Notes: a model not told the origin generated them from the letters alone. A DNA stretch of 64,000 nucleotides from Paraburkholderia bannensis (GCF_014200455.1 NZ_JACHBW010000012.1:62001-126000), one strand, 5' to 3'. Numbered from the stretch's first letter, positions 20,093-28,991 are shown. A program made the numbers and translations.

Positions 20093-21913
20093 ATGAATGC
20101 GGACAGCCGTATTAGCAATTGCCGCGCCCGATCATTGGGCCGCCTGGCCGTGCCGGGCGCGTTGATGGCGGCAATATTGATGCTGACGGGATGCGGAGGC
20201 GGCGATAGCGGCTCCGGGACTTCGGCCACCGCGATGAAACAGGTCGCGGCCACTGAGCAGAATGCATCGCAATCGAATGCCGGCGCCAGCGCCAATCAGC
20301 CTTATACCGACCCCGTTGCCTATTCGCCCAATGCCACTGACGGCCTTCCGGCTTCGCAAGTCGCGGAAAAAGCCGCTGTCATGCATTACCAATGGAAATC
20401 CGGCAAGACCACCATCAATTACACGACGACGACCGGGCATTTGACGGCATCGGATGCCAATGGCAATCCCGAAGCCACTCTGTCCTATGTCGCCTATACC
20501 GCGCCATCGACCAATGGATCGCCGCGTCCGGTCACCTTCATCTACAACGGCGGCCCGGGTTCGTCGTCGATCTGGCTGCGGCTGGGCTCGTTCGCGCCCA
20601 CGCGCGTCGCCACGCCCGACCCGCTGCTGACGAACTGGCCGAATTTCCCCGTCGTCGATAACGCGGACAGCCTGATCGACACCACGGATATGGTGTTTAT
20701 CGACCCGCCGGGCACCGGTCTTTCCGAAGCGATCCTGCCCAACACCAACCAGAAGTTCTGGGGCTGCGATCCCGACGTTGGCGTGATACGCGATTTCATC
20801 GAACGCTATATTGCCGTCAATAACCGCAGCAGTTCGCCGCTCTATCTCTACGGCGAATCGTATGGCACGCCGCGCACCGACATGCTCGCGCTCGCGCTCG
20901 AAACAGCGGGCGTACCGCTCACCGGCATCGTGCTGCAGTCGTCGATCCTGAACTACTATGCCGATGCGATCGAAGCCACCGCCATCACCAATTCGACCGC
21001 CGGCCTGCAACTGGATACCGACACGCTCGCGGGCTATTACCCGGGCTATGCGGAGGTGGCCGCGTATTTCAATCAGGTCTCGCCGCCCTTGATCGATCAG
21101 GGACTGTTCGCGCTGCAATCGGAAATCTTCGCCACGGGCCAGTACAACCACTTCAAGAAGTACGCGCAGACGTGGACGCTCAGCCAACTGGGTATTCCCA
21201 ACGCACTGGGTACGCCGGTGCTGCCGCCCGCGCGCACGCTGGATTCATGGCGCTGGCCTTCGAGCCTGACCTTGCAGGCCTTGCAGGGCTACTTCAACGT
21301 GAATGGCTTCACCTACTCGCTGATTCCTGGCACCACCATCGGCCGTTATGACGGACGCGTCTCGCTGCCGAATTCCGACCCGCGCCTGCAATCCGATGGC
21401 GATCCCTCGGATATCCTGATCTCGCAGCCGTTCACCACGGCATTGGCCACGCAGTTGCCGGATTACCTCGGCTATACCGCGCCCAACGCCACCTTCATGC
21501 CGCTCAACGACAACATCATCAATGTCTGGGACTTCTCGCACGATGGCCAGCCGCTTCCCGACACGCTGCCCGATCTGCTCGGCGCGATCACGCTCAATCC
21601 GCAGTTGAAGGTGCTATCGGAGAACGGTTATCACGATCTCGCCACGCCATTCTTCAATACCGAGAAACAGCTCGCACGTCTGCAAACCGTGTCCGGTCTG
21701 AACGCGAATCTGCAGGTCAACTTCTTCCCGGGCGGACATATGATTTATCTGGATGACACCGCGCGCCCGAAGATGAAGAGCGATCTCGTCAAGTATTACG
21801 CCGGCCAGCCGATACCGCTCGCGCTTTCGGTGTGGACGCTGCCCGCGCCGTGGCCCGACGAAAGCCCCGCCGCTTCGCCGACCGCGACGGCGCAAGCCGC
21901 GATCGAACCTTGA
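20093..21913 (+). CDS. Exported S10-family serine carboxypeptidase lipoprotein
   Basis: About 606 residues. The N-terminus has a lipoprotein signal with lipobox LTGC (C34) and a Gly/Ser-rich linker, so the enzyme should be anchored in the cell envelope. The peptidase S10 fold is shown by FIYNGGPGSSS (about 150-159), the FIDPPGTGLSE block, the nucleophile motif GESYG (S256), D515 in NGYHDLATP and H549 in PGGHMIY, giving an intact Ser-Asp-His triad. S10 enzymes remove C-terminal residues at acidic pH; bacterial ones are uncommon outside Acidobacteria, Xanthomonads and Burkholderia. I chose the ATG at 20093, which follows AGGGACAG and leads straight into the signal. A small EF-hand-like gene follows after 56 bp. 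Confidence 0.88.
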   Translation: MNADSRISNCRARSLGRLAVPGALMAAILMLTGCGGGDSGSGTSATAMKQVAATEQNASQSNAGASANQPYTDPVAYSPNATDGLPASQVAEKAAVMHYQWKSGKTTINYTTTTGHLTASDANGNPEATLSYVAYTAPSTNGSPRPVTFIYNGGPGSSSIWLRLGSFAPTRVATPDPLLTNWPNFPVVDNADSLIDTTDMVFIDPPGTGLSEAILPNTNQKFWGCDPDVGVIRDFIERYIAVNNRSSSPLYLYGESYGTPRTDMLALALETAGVPLTGIVLQSSILNYYADAIEATAITNSTAGLQLDTDTLAGYYPGYAEVAAYFNQVSPPLIDQGLFALQSEIFATGQYNHFKKYAQTWTLSQLGIPNALGTPVLPPARTLDSWRWPSSLTLQALQGYFNVNGFTYSLIPGTTIGRYDGRVSLPNSDPRLQSDGDPSDILISQPFTTALATQLPDYLGYTAPNATFMPLNDNIINVWDFSHDGQPLPDTLPDLLGAITLNPQLKVLSENGYHDLATPFFNTEKQLARLQTVSGLNANLQVNFFPGGHMIYLDDTARPKMKSDLVKYYAGQPIPLALSVWTLPAPWPDESPAASPTATAQAAIEP

Positions 21914-21969
21914 GGCCGGCAGCTGCACGATCTGATCTATCCGAAACCCCTCTTTGAAGGCGAGCGAAC

Positions 21970-22362
21970 ATGTATCCATCCGACAAGTTGTGGCGCATCG
22001 CGCCGCTCATCGTGGCCGTTGCCGTGATCGGCACGGCGCAGGCGGCAACCCAGTCCGTCGCGCCAGTCCAGTTGCCCAAGGGCGGGCACGGCGTCGACGG
22101 CCCGTTCTTCCCGGCTAACCGTCCCCAACCCGTGACGCCTTCGACGGGCACGCAATTGCAGCAGGAAGCGCAAAAGCGCATCGAAGCGCGCATGGGGGCG
22201 AATACGGTGTTGAGCCAGGGCGCGACGCTCACGAAGGCGCAGGCGCAGAGCAATGGCCTTGGCTATATCTCCCAGCATTTCGACCAGATCGACACGGCCC
22301 ATACCGGCCGCGTGTCGATCGACGACGTGCGCCAGTACCTGCAAAAGCAACAGCAGCAATAA
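21970..22362 (+). CDS. Small exported EF-hand-like protein
   Basis: About 130 residues with a Sec signal peptide (cleavage likely after AQA near residue 25). Near the C-terminus, residues 97-124 resemble an EF-hand: helix YISQHFDQI, loop from D108 to D119 with the central Gly (G113), then helix VRQYLQKQ. Loop positions 3 and 5 are Ala and Thr rather than acidic or Asn, so calcium binding is doubtful. The tail is glutamine-rich. It follows the carboxypeptidase gene with 56 bp between and precedes a shared terminator, so the two may be co-transcribed. The function is unknown. Confidence 0.75.
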   Translation: MYPSDKLWRIAPLIVAVAVIGTAQAATQSVAPVQLPKGGHGVDGPFFPANRPQPVTPSTGTQLQQEAQKRIEARMGANTVLSQGATLTKAQAQSNGLGYISQHFDQIDTAHTGRVSIDDVRQYLQKQQQQ

Positions 22363-22387
22363 AGCCATCGCATCGCCATGACGTAAA

Positions 22388-22415
22388 AAAGGCCTCACCC
22401 AACGGTGAGGCCTTT
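22388..22415. terminator. Bidirectional intrinsic terminator
   Basis: AAAGGCCTCACC (22388-22399) and GGTGAGGCCTTT (22404-22415) form a perfect 12-base-pair hairpin with a four-base loop, flanked by A and T runs. It lies between converging genes and should end transcription both ways. Confidence 0.9.
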
Positions 22416-22436
22416 CTCGACAGCGCTTCGTTGAGC

Positions 22437-23429
22437 CTATTGCATCGCCCGCAGCGGCAGCAGCTTGCCTTCCCAGAGCAGCGCAGCCGTCTTGCCGAAC
22501 AGCAGACCGATCACACCCGTAGCCGCCACGAACAGCGCGAAAGCCAGTTCATGCACCCAAAGCGGGCCACCGTGCTGGGCGATGAGCATCGCGAGAGTCG
22601 GCAGCGCCGCGACACCGAAGCTGAAGGCCCAATACGACGGCGTGAAGGCCTGGACGCGAATCCACGGCAGCAGACGCAGCAGCAAGATCGCTTGATACAG
22701 CCCGTAACCAAGCAGCGCGTAAGCCACGATGCCAGCGGCGCCCGTCAGCGACACATGCATGCTGCTCATGATCCCCATCCAGGCAACGCCCCCCACCACC
22801 GGCGGCGCGAGCTGGATGCCAAAGGTCGGGCGCAGGGCCGGCGCAGTCGGTGCGGCGAGCGCGGCGCGGTTGAGCAGCTTCGATTCGATGGCGAGCCACG
22901 AAAGCGCGCCGCTACCGAAAAACATCAGCGCCAGCTCGGGCAAGTTGAATGCCGCCGCCGTTGCCGCCGCCACGAAACCCGCTGCGACCGTGGGCAGATA
23001 GAGCGCGGGGGTCACGAGTTCCCCATTGCGGCCACCTTGCCAGAGTCGGCCGTGCAGCATCACGCCCACGGCGACCTGGCTGATCGCACCTGCCGCGAAC
23101 AGCGCGAGACCGGCGTCATGCGACCAGAGCTTGACGGCCTGCGCCGCCAGCATCGTCGATACCGGCGCGAGCGCCACGAACGACGATTGCACTTCATGCT
23201 GCCATTCCTTGCGCGCCGCCTCGCGATGGGCGATCCACTTCACGCCGTACATCGCCATCACGGCGGCCCACACGATCACCCCCAGCACCGTCAGCGCCAT
23301 GGCGGCGGCGGCCGGCACTTCCCAGAGCTTAGCGGCTACCCGCCACGCACCCGCCAGCGCGAGCGTCCCGACCGCGATGCCGAAAAAACCCGCCGGCATC
23401 GGCTCATGTTTTGTCATCCATGCGTTCAT
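22437..23429 (-). CDS. TDT family transporter (TehA/SLAC1-like dicarboxylate or anion carrier)
   Basis: About 330 residues with ten hydrophobic helices. It starts MPAGFFGIAVGTLALAGAWR after a short tail, the pattern of TehA/SLAC1-type proteins (tellurite-resistance/dicarboxylate transporter family), and keeps the repeated P-x-G-helix layout. Members move anions such as chloride, malate or sulfite; the substrate cannot be read from sequence. GGAGTGAAGTC precedes the ATG at 23429. It stands alone and converges on the bidirectional terminator. Confidence 0.85.
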   Translation of the reverse strand: MNAWMTKHEPMPAGFFGIAVGTLALAGAWRVAAKLWEVPAAAAMALTVLGVIVWAAVMAMYGVKWIAHREAARKEWQHEVQSSFVALAPVSTMLAAQAVKLWSHDAGLALFAAGAISQVAVGVMLHGRLWQGGRNGELVTPALYLPTVAAGFVAAATAAAFNLPELALMFFGSGALSWLAIESKLLNRAALAAPTAPALRPTFGIQLAPPVVGGVAWMGIMSSMHVSLTGAAGIVAYALLGYGLYQAILLLRLLPWIRVQAFTPSYWAFSFGVAALPTLAMLIAQHGGPLWVHELAFALFVAATGVIGLLFGKTAALLWEGKLLPLRAMQ

Positions 23430-23595
23430 GACTTCACTCCTGACACTTGAGGCAGCGAAGGCCGCCGTCGATGGAGTGACTTTAGGCGCGGGCGCGCCCG
23501 GCGCGAATGCCGGGCAGTGTCAACAACATGCCCGATCGTCTCAGCGGCTTTTCCGATCGCTTTTCACGGCAGTGGCGGTTGAAGCCTTTCCCGGG

Positions 23596-24645
23596 TTACG
23601 CGCCGATGCTTTCCTCGAACTCCGCCAGCGCGCCGTCGTGCGCTTCGAGCGCCCGTCGCACCTCGGGCAGCGCGCGGCGCACCAGCGCCCGCGCGGATTT
23701 CGGCAGATCCGCGCAGGCCGTCTCGATATCGCCGCTGCGATGCTCGCCCAGCATCGCGAGCAGCACGCAGGCCTGCTCGACGTCCTTCTGCGACTTGACG
23801 AGCATTTGGGTGCGCAACCGCGACACGAGGATCTTGTGGATCGCGAAACGCGCCGGGTCCGGCACACGCACCGGCACCGCGCCATGCCGCGATATCAGCG
23901 TGCCCATATGCGACTGGCCGAGCAGATAAGCGAGATACGGCATGCCACTGGCGTGCGCGCTGAGTTCGGGTACAGCGATGGTTGGAAACGTATCGTCCTG
24001 CGACGGCACGAGCAGATCGACGTGAAAACGTGTCTTGCCCGCCTGCTTGAACGAGGTGGACGGATCGCCCCGGTTGAACGGCGGCACCGGTACGAAATCG
24101 ATGCCGGTTTCGCGCAGGATGTCGAGCAGACCGCCCGACGGCACATTCTGCAACGCAAGCTGGCGCGCCCGGGCAATATCGATATCTTCCGTTTCGTAGG
24201 CGATCGCCTTGATGCCCAGGCTGTTGAGCAGCACGGCGTAAGCGTGCGAGCCCACCAGCACCGCGCCCGCCTGAAACAAACCGTAGTTGTAGAGCACCGC
24301 CATGGTGGCGTAGGTTTTGTTGTCGGCGATCTGGAAACCGAGCTTCGCCAGTTCCCGGATTCGGCCGATGAGATCCTTGGCCTGCTCGATCTGCTGCGCC
24401 ACGGCTGCCGCGCGGGCATCGGCTTCGGCGTCGCCCTTGGGGCCGCCCATGCTGAGCTGCTGGCGCTTGCCCTCGGCGTCCATGAACTGGCGGTAGTAGT
24501 AGACGGCCTTGCCGCGATCGTGCTCGATAATCGTGCCGGGCGCGCCCACCAGGACGCGCGGCTGGGCGGCGGCGCCCTGCTCGACGTTCGCGTATTGGGA
24601 ACAGAAGGCTTGATCGTGCCGCTGATAGAGGGGGAAGCCGGGCAT
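23596..24645 (-). CDS. GSU2403 family nucleotidyltransferase-fold protein
   Basis: About 349 residues. VLVGSHAYAVLLNSLG followed by YETEDIDIARA gives the GS-(x)n-DxD pattern of the pol-beta nucleotidyltransferase fold, which the GSU2403 family carries. An N-terminal coiled part (about residues 70-105) precedes it, and a helical C-terminal part follows (FAIHKILVSRLRTQMLVKSQKDVEQA). Relatives are uncharacterised; some resemble minimal nucleotidyltransferases of toxin-antitoxin or defence genes, but I make no functional claim. The ATG at 24645 has no strong Shine-Dalgarno; two long palindromes begin 13 bases upstream and probably govern its expression. Confidence 0.8.
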   Translation of the reverse strand: MPGFPLYQRHDQAFCSQYANVEQGAAAQPRVLVGAPGTIIEHDRGKAVYYYRQFMDAEGKRQQLSMGGPKGDAEADARAAAVAQQIEQAKDLIGRIRELAKLGFQIADNKTYATMAVLYNYGLFQAGAVLVGSHAYAVLLNSLGIKAIAYETEDIDIARARQLALQNVPSGGLLDILRETGIDFVPVPPFNRGDPSTSFKQAGKTRFHVDLLVPSQDDTFPTIAVPELSAHASGMPYLAYLLGQSHMGTLISRHGAVPVRVPDPARFAIHKILVSRLRTQMLVKSQKDVEQACVLLAMLGEHRSGDIETACADLPKSARALVRRALPEVRRALEAHDGALAEFEESIGA

Positions 24646-24657
24646 GGTCGGGAGAAA

Positions 24658-24733
24658 TTGCAGTAATTTTTTTAATTTTACTGCAAATCATGCGATGCGC
24701 GCTTGCAGTAGTTTTTTAAAAATTACTGCAAGC
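24658..24733. promoter_or_regulatory. Two tandem TTGCAGTA inverted repeats upstream of the nucleotidyltransferase
   Basis: The first repeat has arms TTGCAGTAA (24658-24666) and TTACTGCAA (24678-24686). The second has GCTTGCAGTA (24701-24710) and TACTGCAAGC (24724-24733). Both have A/T-only centres. The core TTGCAGTA thus occurs four times in 76 bases between divergent genes. They look like a paired operator, or like structured leader hairpins for the minus-strand gene. Confidence 0.65.
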
Positions 24734-24821
24734 GCCCAGACAGCCGATTCACACGGCGAACCTGCGAAGCAGCGCGCAACACGCGACAATGCCGCAAAAC
24801 CCCGCAACAAGGATCAACCCC

Positions 24822-25070
24822 ATGCCATCCACCCGCGACTACTGGTTCCCCGCCAAACGCTACGGCTGGGGCTGGGGATTGCCCACCCGCTGGCAAGGCT
24901 GGCTGGTCCTGATCGGCTATTTCGCCTTGCTCGGCGCGACCCTCCACGCGTTCGCGCCGCAACGCCACATGGCCGGGTTCGTCGTGGTGGTCGCGCTGCT
25001 CAGTCTCGTGCTCGTCGGCATCTGCTGGCTCAAGGGCGAGCCGCCGCGCTGGCGCTGGGGCGACGACTGA
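24822..25070 (+). CDS. Small two-helix membrane protein of unknown function
   Basis: About 82 residues. It begins with an aromatic, basic segment (STRDYWFPAKRYGWGWGLPTRWQGW) and has two membrane helices (LVLIGYFALLGATLHAF and VVVVALLSLVLVGICWL), then a Trp-rich tail with RWRWGDD. Similar small proteins are common in Proteobacteria without assigned function. I chose the ATG at 24822 because AAGGATC precedes it; an ATG at 24789 is in frame but has no such site. It diverges from the nucleotidyltransferase and shares the palindromic region. Confidence 0.7.
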   Translation: MPSTRDYWFPAKRYGWGWGLPTRWQGWLVLIGYFALLGATLHAFAPQRHMAGFVVVVALLSLVLVGICWLKGEPPRWRWGDD

Positions 25071-25088
25071 GCCGCGCGCCCGCCCGCC

Positions 25089-26915
25089 TCAACCGAACGT
25101 GAACGTGTACACCTTCACGCCCGGATCGAGAAAACGGATCTCGAAGGTCCGGTCGCCGATCGCGCCGCCCTGGCGCACCAGTTGATAGAGCCGGGCGCCC
25201 GTTACGACGCCCGTACCGTCCGCCGCGGCATCCGCGCCATGCGCAGCGCCGGGAGCCGCGCCGTCGATGGTGATGCGAAAGCGCACCGGCTTGCCGTCCG
25301 CCGCTGGCGCGAGCACCAGATGCAGATCGCGCGCATGAAAACGGTAGGCGACTGCCGCCTGCGGCGCGGCGGACACCGCCGATTCCGCGCCGATATTCCA
25401 GCGGCCATCGAGCGCCCACGCATTGAGCGGCAGATCGGCGGGCAGCGTGTAATGCGCATCGGTATCGGCGCGCAGCGATTGCGGCGAGGCAAACCCGCGC
25501 CCCTCGCGATAACCCAGATAGGTCTCACCCGAACCGGTATCGGCGAGATCGGCCGGGACTTGCGCACCCGTCGCTTGCTCTACCTGCGAGGCGTGCGAGG
25601 CGTGCGCCGCGGGCGCGCGGCCGTTCTCGGCGAGCAGTTGGCGGATCGCCTGCTCGGCCTCGCCATAGCTACCCTCGCCGAAGTGGTGATAGCGCACGCG
25701 GCCCTGCGCATCGACCACATAAAACGCCGGCCAGTACGCATTGCCGAAGGCATTCCAGACGCGATAGTCGTTATCGAGCGCAACCGGATAGCGAATGCCC
25801 AGGTCCGCCAGCGCGCGCTTCACGTTGCCGGCGTTGTGCTCGAAACCGAACTCGGGCGTATGCACGCCGACCACCACCAGACCGTCGTTCTGATAGCGCT
25901 GCGCCCAGGTCTTGAGGTACGGCAGCGTGCGCAGGCAATTGATGCACGAATAGGTCCAGAAGTTGACCACCACCACCTTGCCGCGCAAATCCTGCGGCGT
26001 GAGCGGCGCGGAATTCAGCCACGTCGATGCGCCATCGAGCGACGGCAACGTGCCTTCAACGGGCAGCGCAGCAGTGGCAGCCGATGTGGCGACGCGGACA
26101 ACGTGCGCAGCCGCCGACGTTTGCGTTTGCCGCACCACCGTGGGCACCGCGGCAGGAACCGCAGCAGCAACCGCGGCCGGTTCGGCCGTCTTCGCGCCCA
26201 ACTGCGCGGTGAGGCGATTTTCCAGGCTTTCGGTCGGCGAACCCGGCAGATGCGCCAGCACACGTGTATCGACGCCAAACGCGATCGCGCCCACCGTCAC
26301 CAGGACAAGCGCCCCCGCCGCGCGGCGCAGATGCTCGCCCAAGCCCATCGAGCGCTTGAGCGCATCCATCGCACGCTTGCCAAGGCTCGCGGCAATGGCC
26401 AGCGAACACGCCGCGCCCACGGCATACGCGCCAAGCGCCGCCCACGTCTGCCAGGTCACGCCATGACGCACCGCGCCCGTGAGGATCAGCCCGAGGACCG
26501 GCCCCGCGCAAGGCGCCCACAACAGGCCCGTCGCCGCGCCGAGCAACAACGCCGAGCCGATCTGCCCCGTCGCCCCTTGCCGGGCGCTGCGCGCCACGAA
26601 GCGATCGGCGAGCGCGGTCAAGGGCCGCGCAAGACGCGCGGCGAGAGCTGGAAACAGCAGCGCCGCGCCGAAAACCGCAAACAGCGCGAGCGCGAGATAG
26701 CGCCCATACTCGCTCAACTGGGCCGCGCCGTTGAGCCCCGCCGCACCCAGCCCGGTGAGCAGCGCGAAGGTGCCCGCAAGGCCGATCAGCATGGGCAGAC
26801 GTCCGGTGACAAAGGGCTGGTCCGGGCGCGCGAACACGAAGGGCACGACCGGCAGGATGCAGGGACTGAGGACGGTGAACGCACCGCCGATGAATGCGAC
26901 GACGAGCAGCAACAT
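25089..26915 (-). CDS. dipZ: DipZ-type CcdA/thioredoxin fusion (membrane thiol-disulfide reductase)
   Basis: About 608 residues in three parts. Residues 1-215 are a CcdA-like membrane domain with the redox cysteines C19 (LSPCILPVVPF) and C136 (LLWAPCAGPV). A Pro/Ala linker follows. Residues 290-430 are a periplasmic thioredoxin-like domain with the active site CINC (C323, C326). The last 150 residues are a beta-sandwich domain typical of DipZ C-termini. CcdA brings electrons from cytoplasmic thioredoxin to the periplasmic domain. I chose the ATG at 26915 (GGAGACCGACTC before it) over a GTG at 26939. A separate TlpA-like protein with the same CINC motif is divergently encoded. Confidence 0.9.
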   Translation of the reverse strand: MLLLVVAFIGGAFTVLSPCILPVVPFVFARPDQPFVTGRLPMLIGLAGTFALLTGLGAAGLNGAAQLSEYGRYLALALFAVFGAALLFPALAARLARPLTALADRFVARSARQGATGQIGSALLLGAATGLLWAPCAGPVLGLILTGAVRHGVTWQTWAALGAYAVGAACSLAIAASLGKRAMDALKRSMGLGEHLRRAAGALVLVTVGAIAFGVDTRVLAHLPGSPTESLENRLTAQLGAKTAEPAAVAAAVPAAVPTVVRQTQTSAAAHVVRVATSAATAALPVEGTLPSLDGASTWLNSAPLTPQDLRGKVVVVNFWTYSCINCLRTLPYLKTWAQRYQNDGLVVVGVHTPEFGFEHNAGNVKRALADLGIRYPVALDNDYRVWNAFGNAYWPAFYVVDAQGRVRYHHFGEGSYGEAEQAIRQLLAENGRAPAAHASHASQVEQATGAQVPADLADTGSGETYLGYREGRGFASPQSLRADTDAHYTLPADLPLNAWALDGRWNIGAESAVSAAPQAAVAYRFHARDLHLVLAPAADGKPVRFRITIDGAAPGAAHGADAAADGTGVVTGARLYQLVRQGGAIGDRTFEIRFLDPGVKVYTFTFG

Positions 26916-27285
26916 GAGTCGGTCTCCAGACAGATCCACACAGATTTCGAGGGGCGCAGCAAAGCCCCGGCCATGTGTGGTATTTCAGGGCCTCGATGTA
27001 TCGGCTGAATGTCTGGAAAGCGCCTGGGGCGCATCGGCATGTGTCATGCGACGGCCGGGATACACGCCGATACAAATCGCGAATCTGAAACAGCGGGTGT
27101 ACCAACTGGCGTGAGCGGAATCAAAACTGGATAACCGCCGGCGCTACGCGGGTGTTTTGTATCGCCAGGTATCCGGCGCGCGCCGCGACACACTACGTTG
27201 CACAGGGCGGCAGTTGGGGACATGTAGCAGATACGTGCGCGCGGTCCAATCCACTCGCACCCCAACCTTTGATGGAGAGCCCGTC
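26916..27285. other. Divergent control region between dipZ and the TlpA-like gene
   Basis: These 370 bases hold no gene. The motif TGTATCG recurs: TGTATCGG at 26997-27004, its inverse CCGATACA at 27067-27074, a related GGGATACA at 27057-27064, and TGTATCG at 27158-27164. The first two form a perfect eight-base inverted repeat. A common regulator or sigma factor acting on both genes is plausible. Confidence 0.4.
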
Positions 27286-27852
27286 ATGTTCGAACGTCTC
27301 AAGATCGCCGCCGTCGCCACTGCCCTGGCCGCCACGGCCGCCTATGCCGTGTTCGCGTCCACCGCCAGCCCCGCCGCCACCGAACCGCCCGCCGTGCAGA
27401 ACGGCGCACCCGCGCCCGATTTCACCGGCATCAACACCTGGATCAACAGCCAGCCGCTCGATCTGAAACAGCTGCGCGGCAAGGTCGTGCTGGTCGAGTT
27501 CTGGACCTTCGATTGCATCAACTGCGCCCATACCGTGCCCTACGTGAAGCAGTGGTATTCGCGCTATCGCGACAAGGGTCTGGTGGTGGTCGGCGTGCAT
27601 ACGCCCGAGCTCCCGTTCGAGCGCAACACGGATAACCTGAAGAAAGCGGTTGCGCGCTTCGGCATCGAATATCCGGTGGCGCAGGACAACTCGTACGCGA
27701 CCTGGAATGCGTACAACAACCAGTACTGGCCCGCGCTGTATCTGATCGACAAGAACGGCAAGCTGGTCTACAGCCATTTCGGCGAGGGCGAATACGACCA
27801 GACCGAGCAGACGATTCGCAGCCTGCTGGGTATCGATACGAAGAAGGGTTGA
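27286..27852 (+). CDS. TlpA/DipZ-like periplasmic thioredoxin
   Basis: About 188 residues. The N-terminal hydrophobic stretch (residues 5-25) is a signal peptide or anchor. Residues 40-185 are a redoxin domain with active site CINC (C77, C80) in EFWTFDCINCAHTVPYVK, close to the thioredoxin domain of the divergent DipZ (VNFWTYSCINCLRTLPYLK). It lacks the CcdA and C-terminal parts. It probably acts on the same periplasmic thiol pathway. The ATG at 27286 follows TGGAGAGCC. A possible terminator hairpin follows. Confidence 0.9.
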   Translation: MFERLKIAAVATALAATAAYAVFASTASPAATEPPAVQNGAPAPDFTGINTWINSQPLDLKQLRGKVVLVEFWTFDCINCAHTVPYVKQWYSRYRDKGLVVVGVHTPELPFERNTDNLKKAVARFGIEYPVAQDNSYATWNAYNNQYWPALYLIDKNGKLVYSHFGEGEYDQTEQTIRSLLGIDTKKG

Positions 27853-27865
27853 GATGCGATGGAGA

Positions 27866-27896
27866 AAGCGCGCCACCCCTTCGGCGCGGCGCGCTT
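27866..27896. terminator. Hairpin in a convergent gene gap
   Basis: AAGCGCGCC (27866-27874) pairs with GGCGCGCTT (27888-27896) around a 13-base loop. It lies between converging stop codons, but no T-run follows on either strand, so termination is only likely by position. Confidence 0.4.
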
Positions 27897-27902
27897 ACCG
27901 GG

Positions 27903-28814
27903 TTATTCGCTTGCTGGCTTACTCGCTTGATCGCCGGTTTGGCAAAGCCCCTTGATCCACGCATAAACCGCATCCACCGCAGCAGAGCGCGGCGGTTGCG
28001 CCGAGCGCATCAGCCAGAACGGCGCGAGCGCGAAGCCGGGCACCTGCCGCAGGATCTTGACTCGCCCGCTCGACAATGCCTCGCCGGCGGTGAGCCGCGA
28101 CACCATGGCAAGGCCCACGTCCTGTTCGGCGGCCGACACCAGAAAGCGCGCATCGTTGGCCGTCATCGCGCGCCGCGTTCGCAGGCCTGCACGCCTGAGT
28201 TCGGGCAGCCAGGGCGCCCAGTCCGGGCGCGCCTCGTCAACCAGCAGGGGAACCTGCGCCAATACCTCGGGGAACGGTACGCCGCGCAAACGGCGCGCGG
28301 TGCGTGGCCCGCAAATCGCCACGGCCTCTTCGTCCAGCAAGGGTTCGCCAATCACTTCGGGCGTACGAATCTCCTGCGTCGATACCACGAGATCGACATC
28401 GACACGATCGATCTCGTTGACCTTCTCGCCGGTCACGAGCCAGAACTCGATATCCGGCAACGCCGCTGAAAAAGCGCCCATGCGCGGCATCAGCCAACCG
28501 GAAGCAAACTCCGGCGTGCAGTGCACGATCACCGAATCGGGATTGCCATACGGCTCGATACGATCGCGCCCGTCCGCGAGCGTGGCCAGCGCGGCGGTCA
28601 CGGTCTGCGCGTAGAGCGTGCCGGCCGCTGTCAACGCCACACCACGCCCAATGCGCCGGAACAGCGGCTGAGCGGTCCATTCCTCAAGTTGCTGGATCTG
28701 ATGGCTGATGGCCGATTGCGTAAGCGCCAGCTCTTGCGCGGCGCGCGTGAAGCTACCCAGCCGCGCGGCGGCGTCGAAAGCGAGCAAGGCCTGGAGAGGA
28801 GGAAGTCTGCGCAT
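27903..28814 (-). CDS. LysR-family regulator (GcvA-like)
   Basis: About 303 residues. The N-terminal winged helix is typical (LQALLAFDAAARLGSFTRAAQELALTQSAISHQIQQLEE), followed by a substrate-binding domain with the GcvA-like VHCTPEFASGWLMPRMGAF. It is divergent from the agmatinase gene at 28992 and probably activates it. The start at 28814 begins 18 bases from a perfect T-N11-A dyad, suggesting autoregulation. The frame is open further upstream without a start of quality. Its effector is probably a guanidino compound or polyamine (inference). Confidence 0.9.
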   Translation of the reverse strand: MRRLPPLQALLAFDAAARLGSFTRAAQELALTQSAISHQIQQLEEWTAQPLFRRIGRGVALTAAGTLYAQTVTAALATLADGRDRIEPYGNPDSVIVHCTPEFASGWLMPRMGAFSAALPDIEFWLVTGEKVNEIDRVDVDLVVSTQEIRTPEVIGEPLLDEEAVAICGPRTARRLRGVPFPEVLAQVPLLVDEARPDWAPWLPELRRAGLRTRRAMTANDARFLVSAAEQDVGLAMVSRLTAGEALSSGRVKILRQVPGFALAPFWLMRSAQPPRSAAVDAVYAWIKGLCQTGDQASKPASE

Positions 28815-28831
28815 GCGCGGGGCGCCTTCAG

Positions 28832-28850
28832 GTATGAAAAATATTGATAC
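28832..28850. promoter_or_regulatory. LysR-type binding site (T-N11-A)
   Basis: GTAT-N11-ATAC forms the classic LysR dyad in the gap between the regulator and the agmatinase gene. It is 18 bases before the regulator start codon and 142 before the agmatinase, as expected for the recognition site of a divergently placed LysR regulator. Confidence 0.6.
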
Positions 28851-28991
28851 TTCCAGCAAGATTCTTCGCTTTTCAGCGGAATTCTTACCCGCAATCATAA
28901 CTCCAGCCGTCCTCCACACGCCTCGAACGCCTCGCAGGTATGAAGCAAATTTGTGCGATGACGCCGATAAAAACCCACAGGATCGCCCCAT

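Noticed and set aside
22431-23450. Long plus-strand frame opposite the TehA-like gene
   Set aside because: The minus-strand gene has ten membrane helices and family motifs; the other strand is charged and low in complexity.
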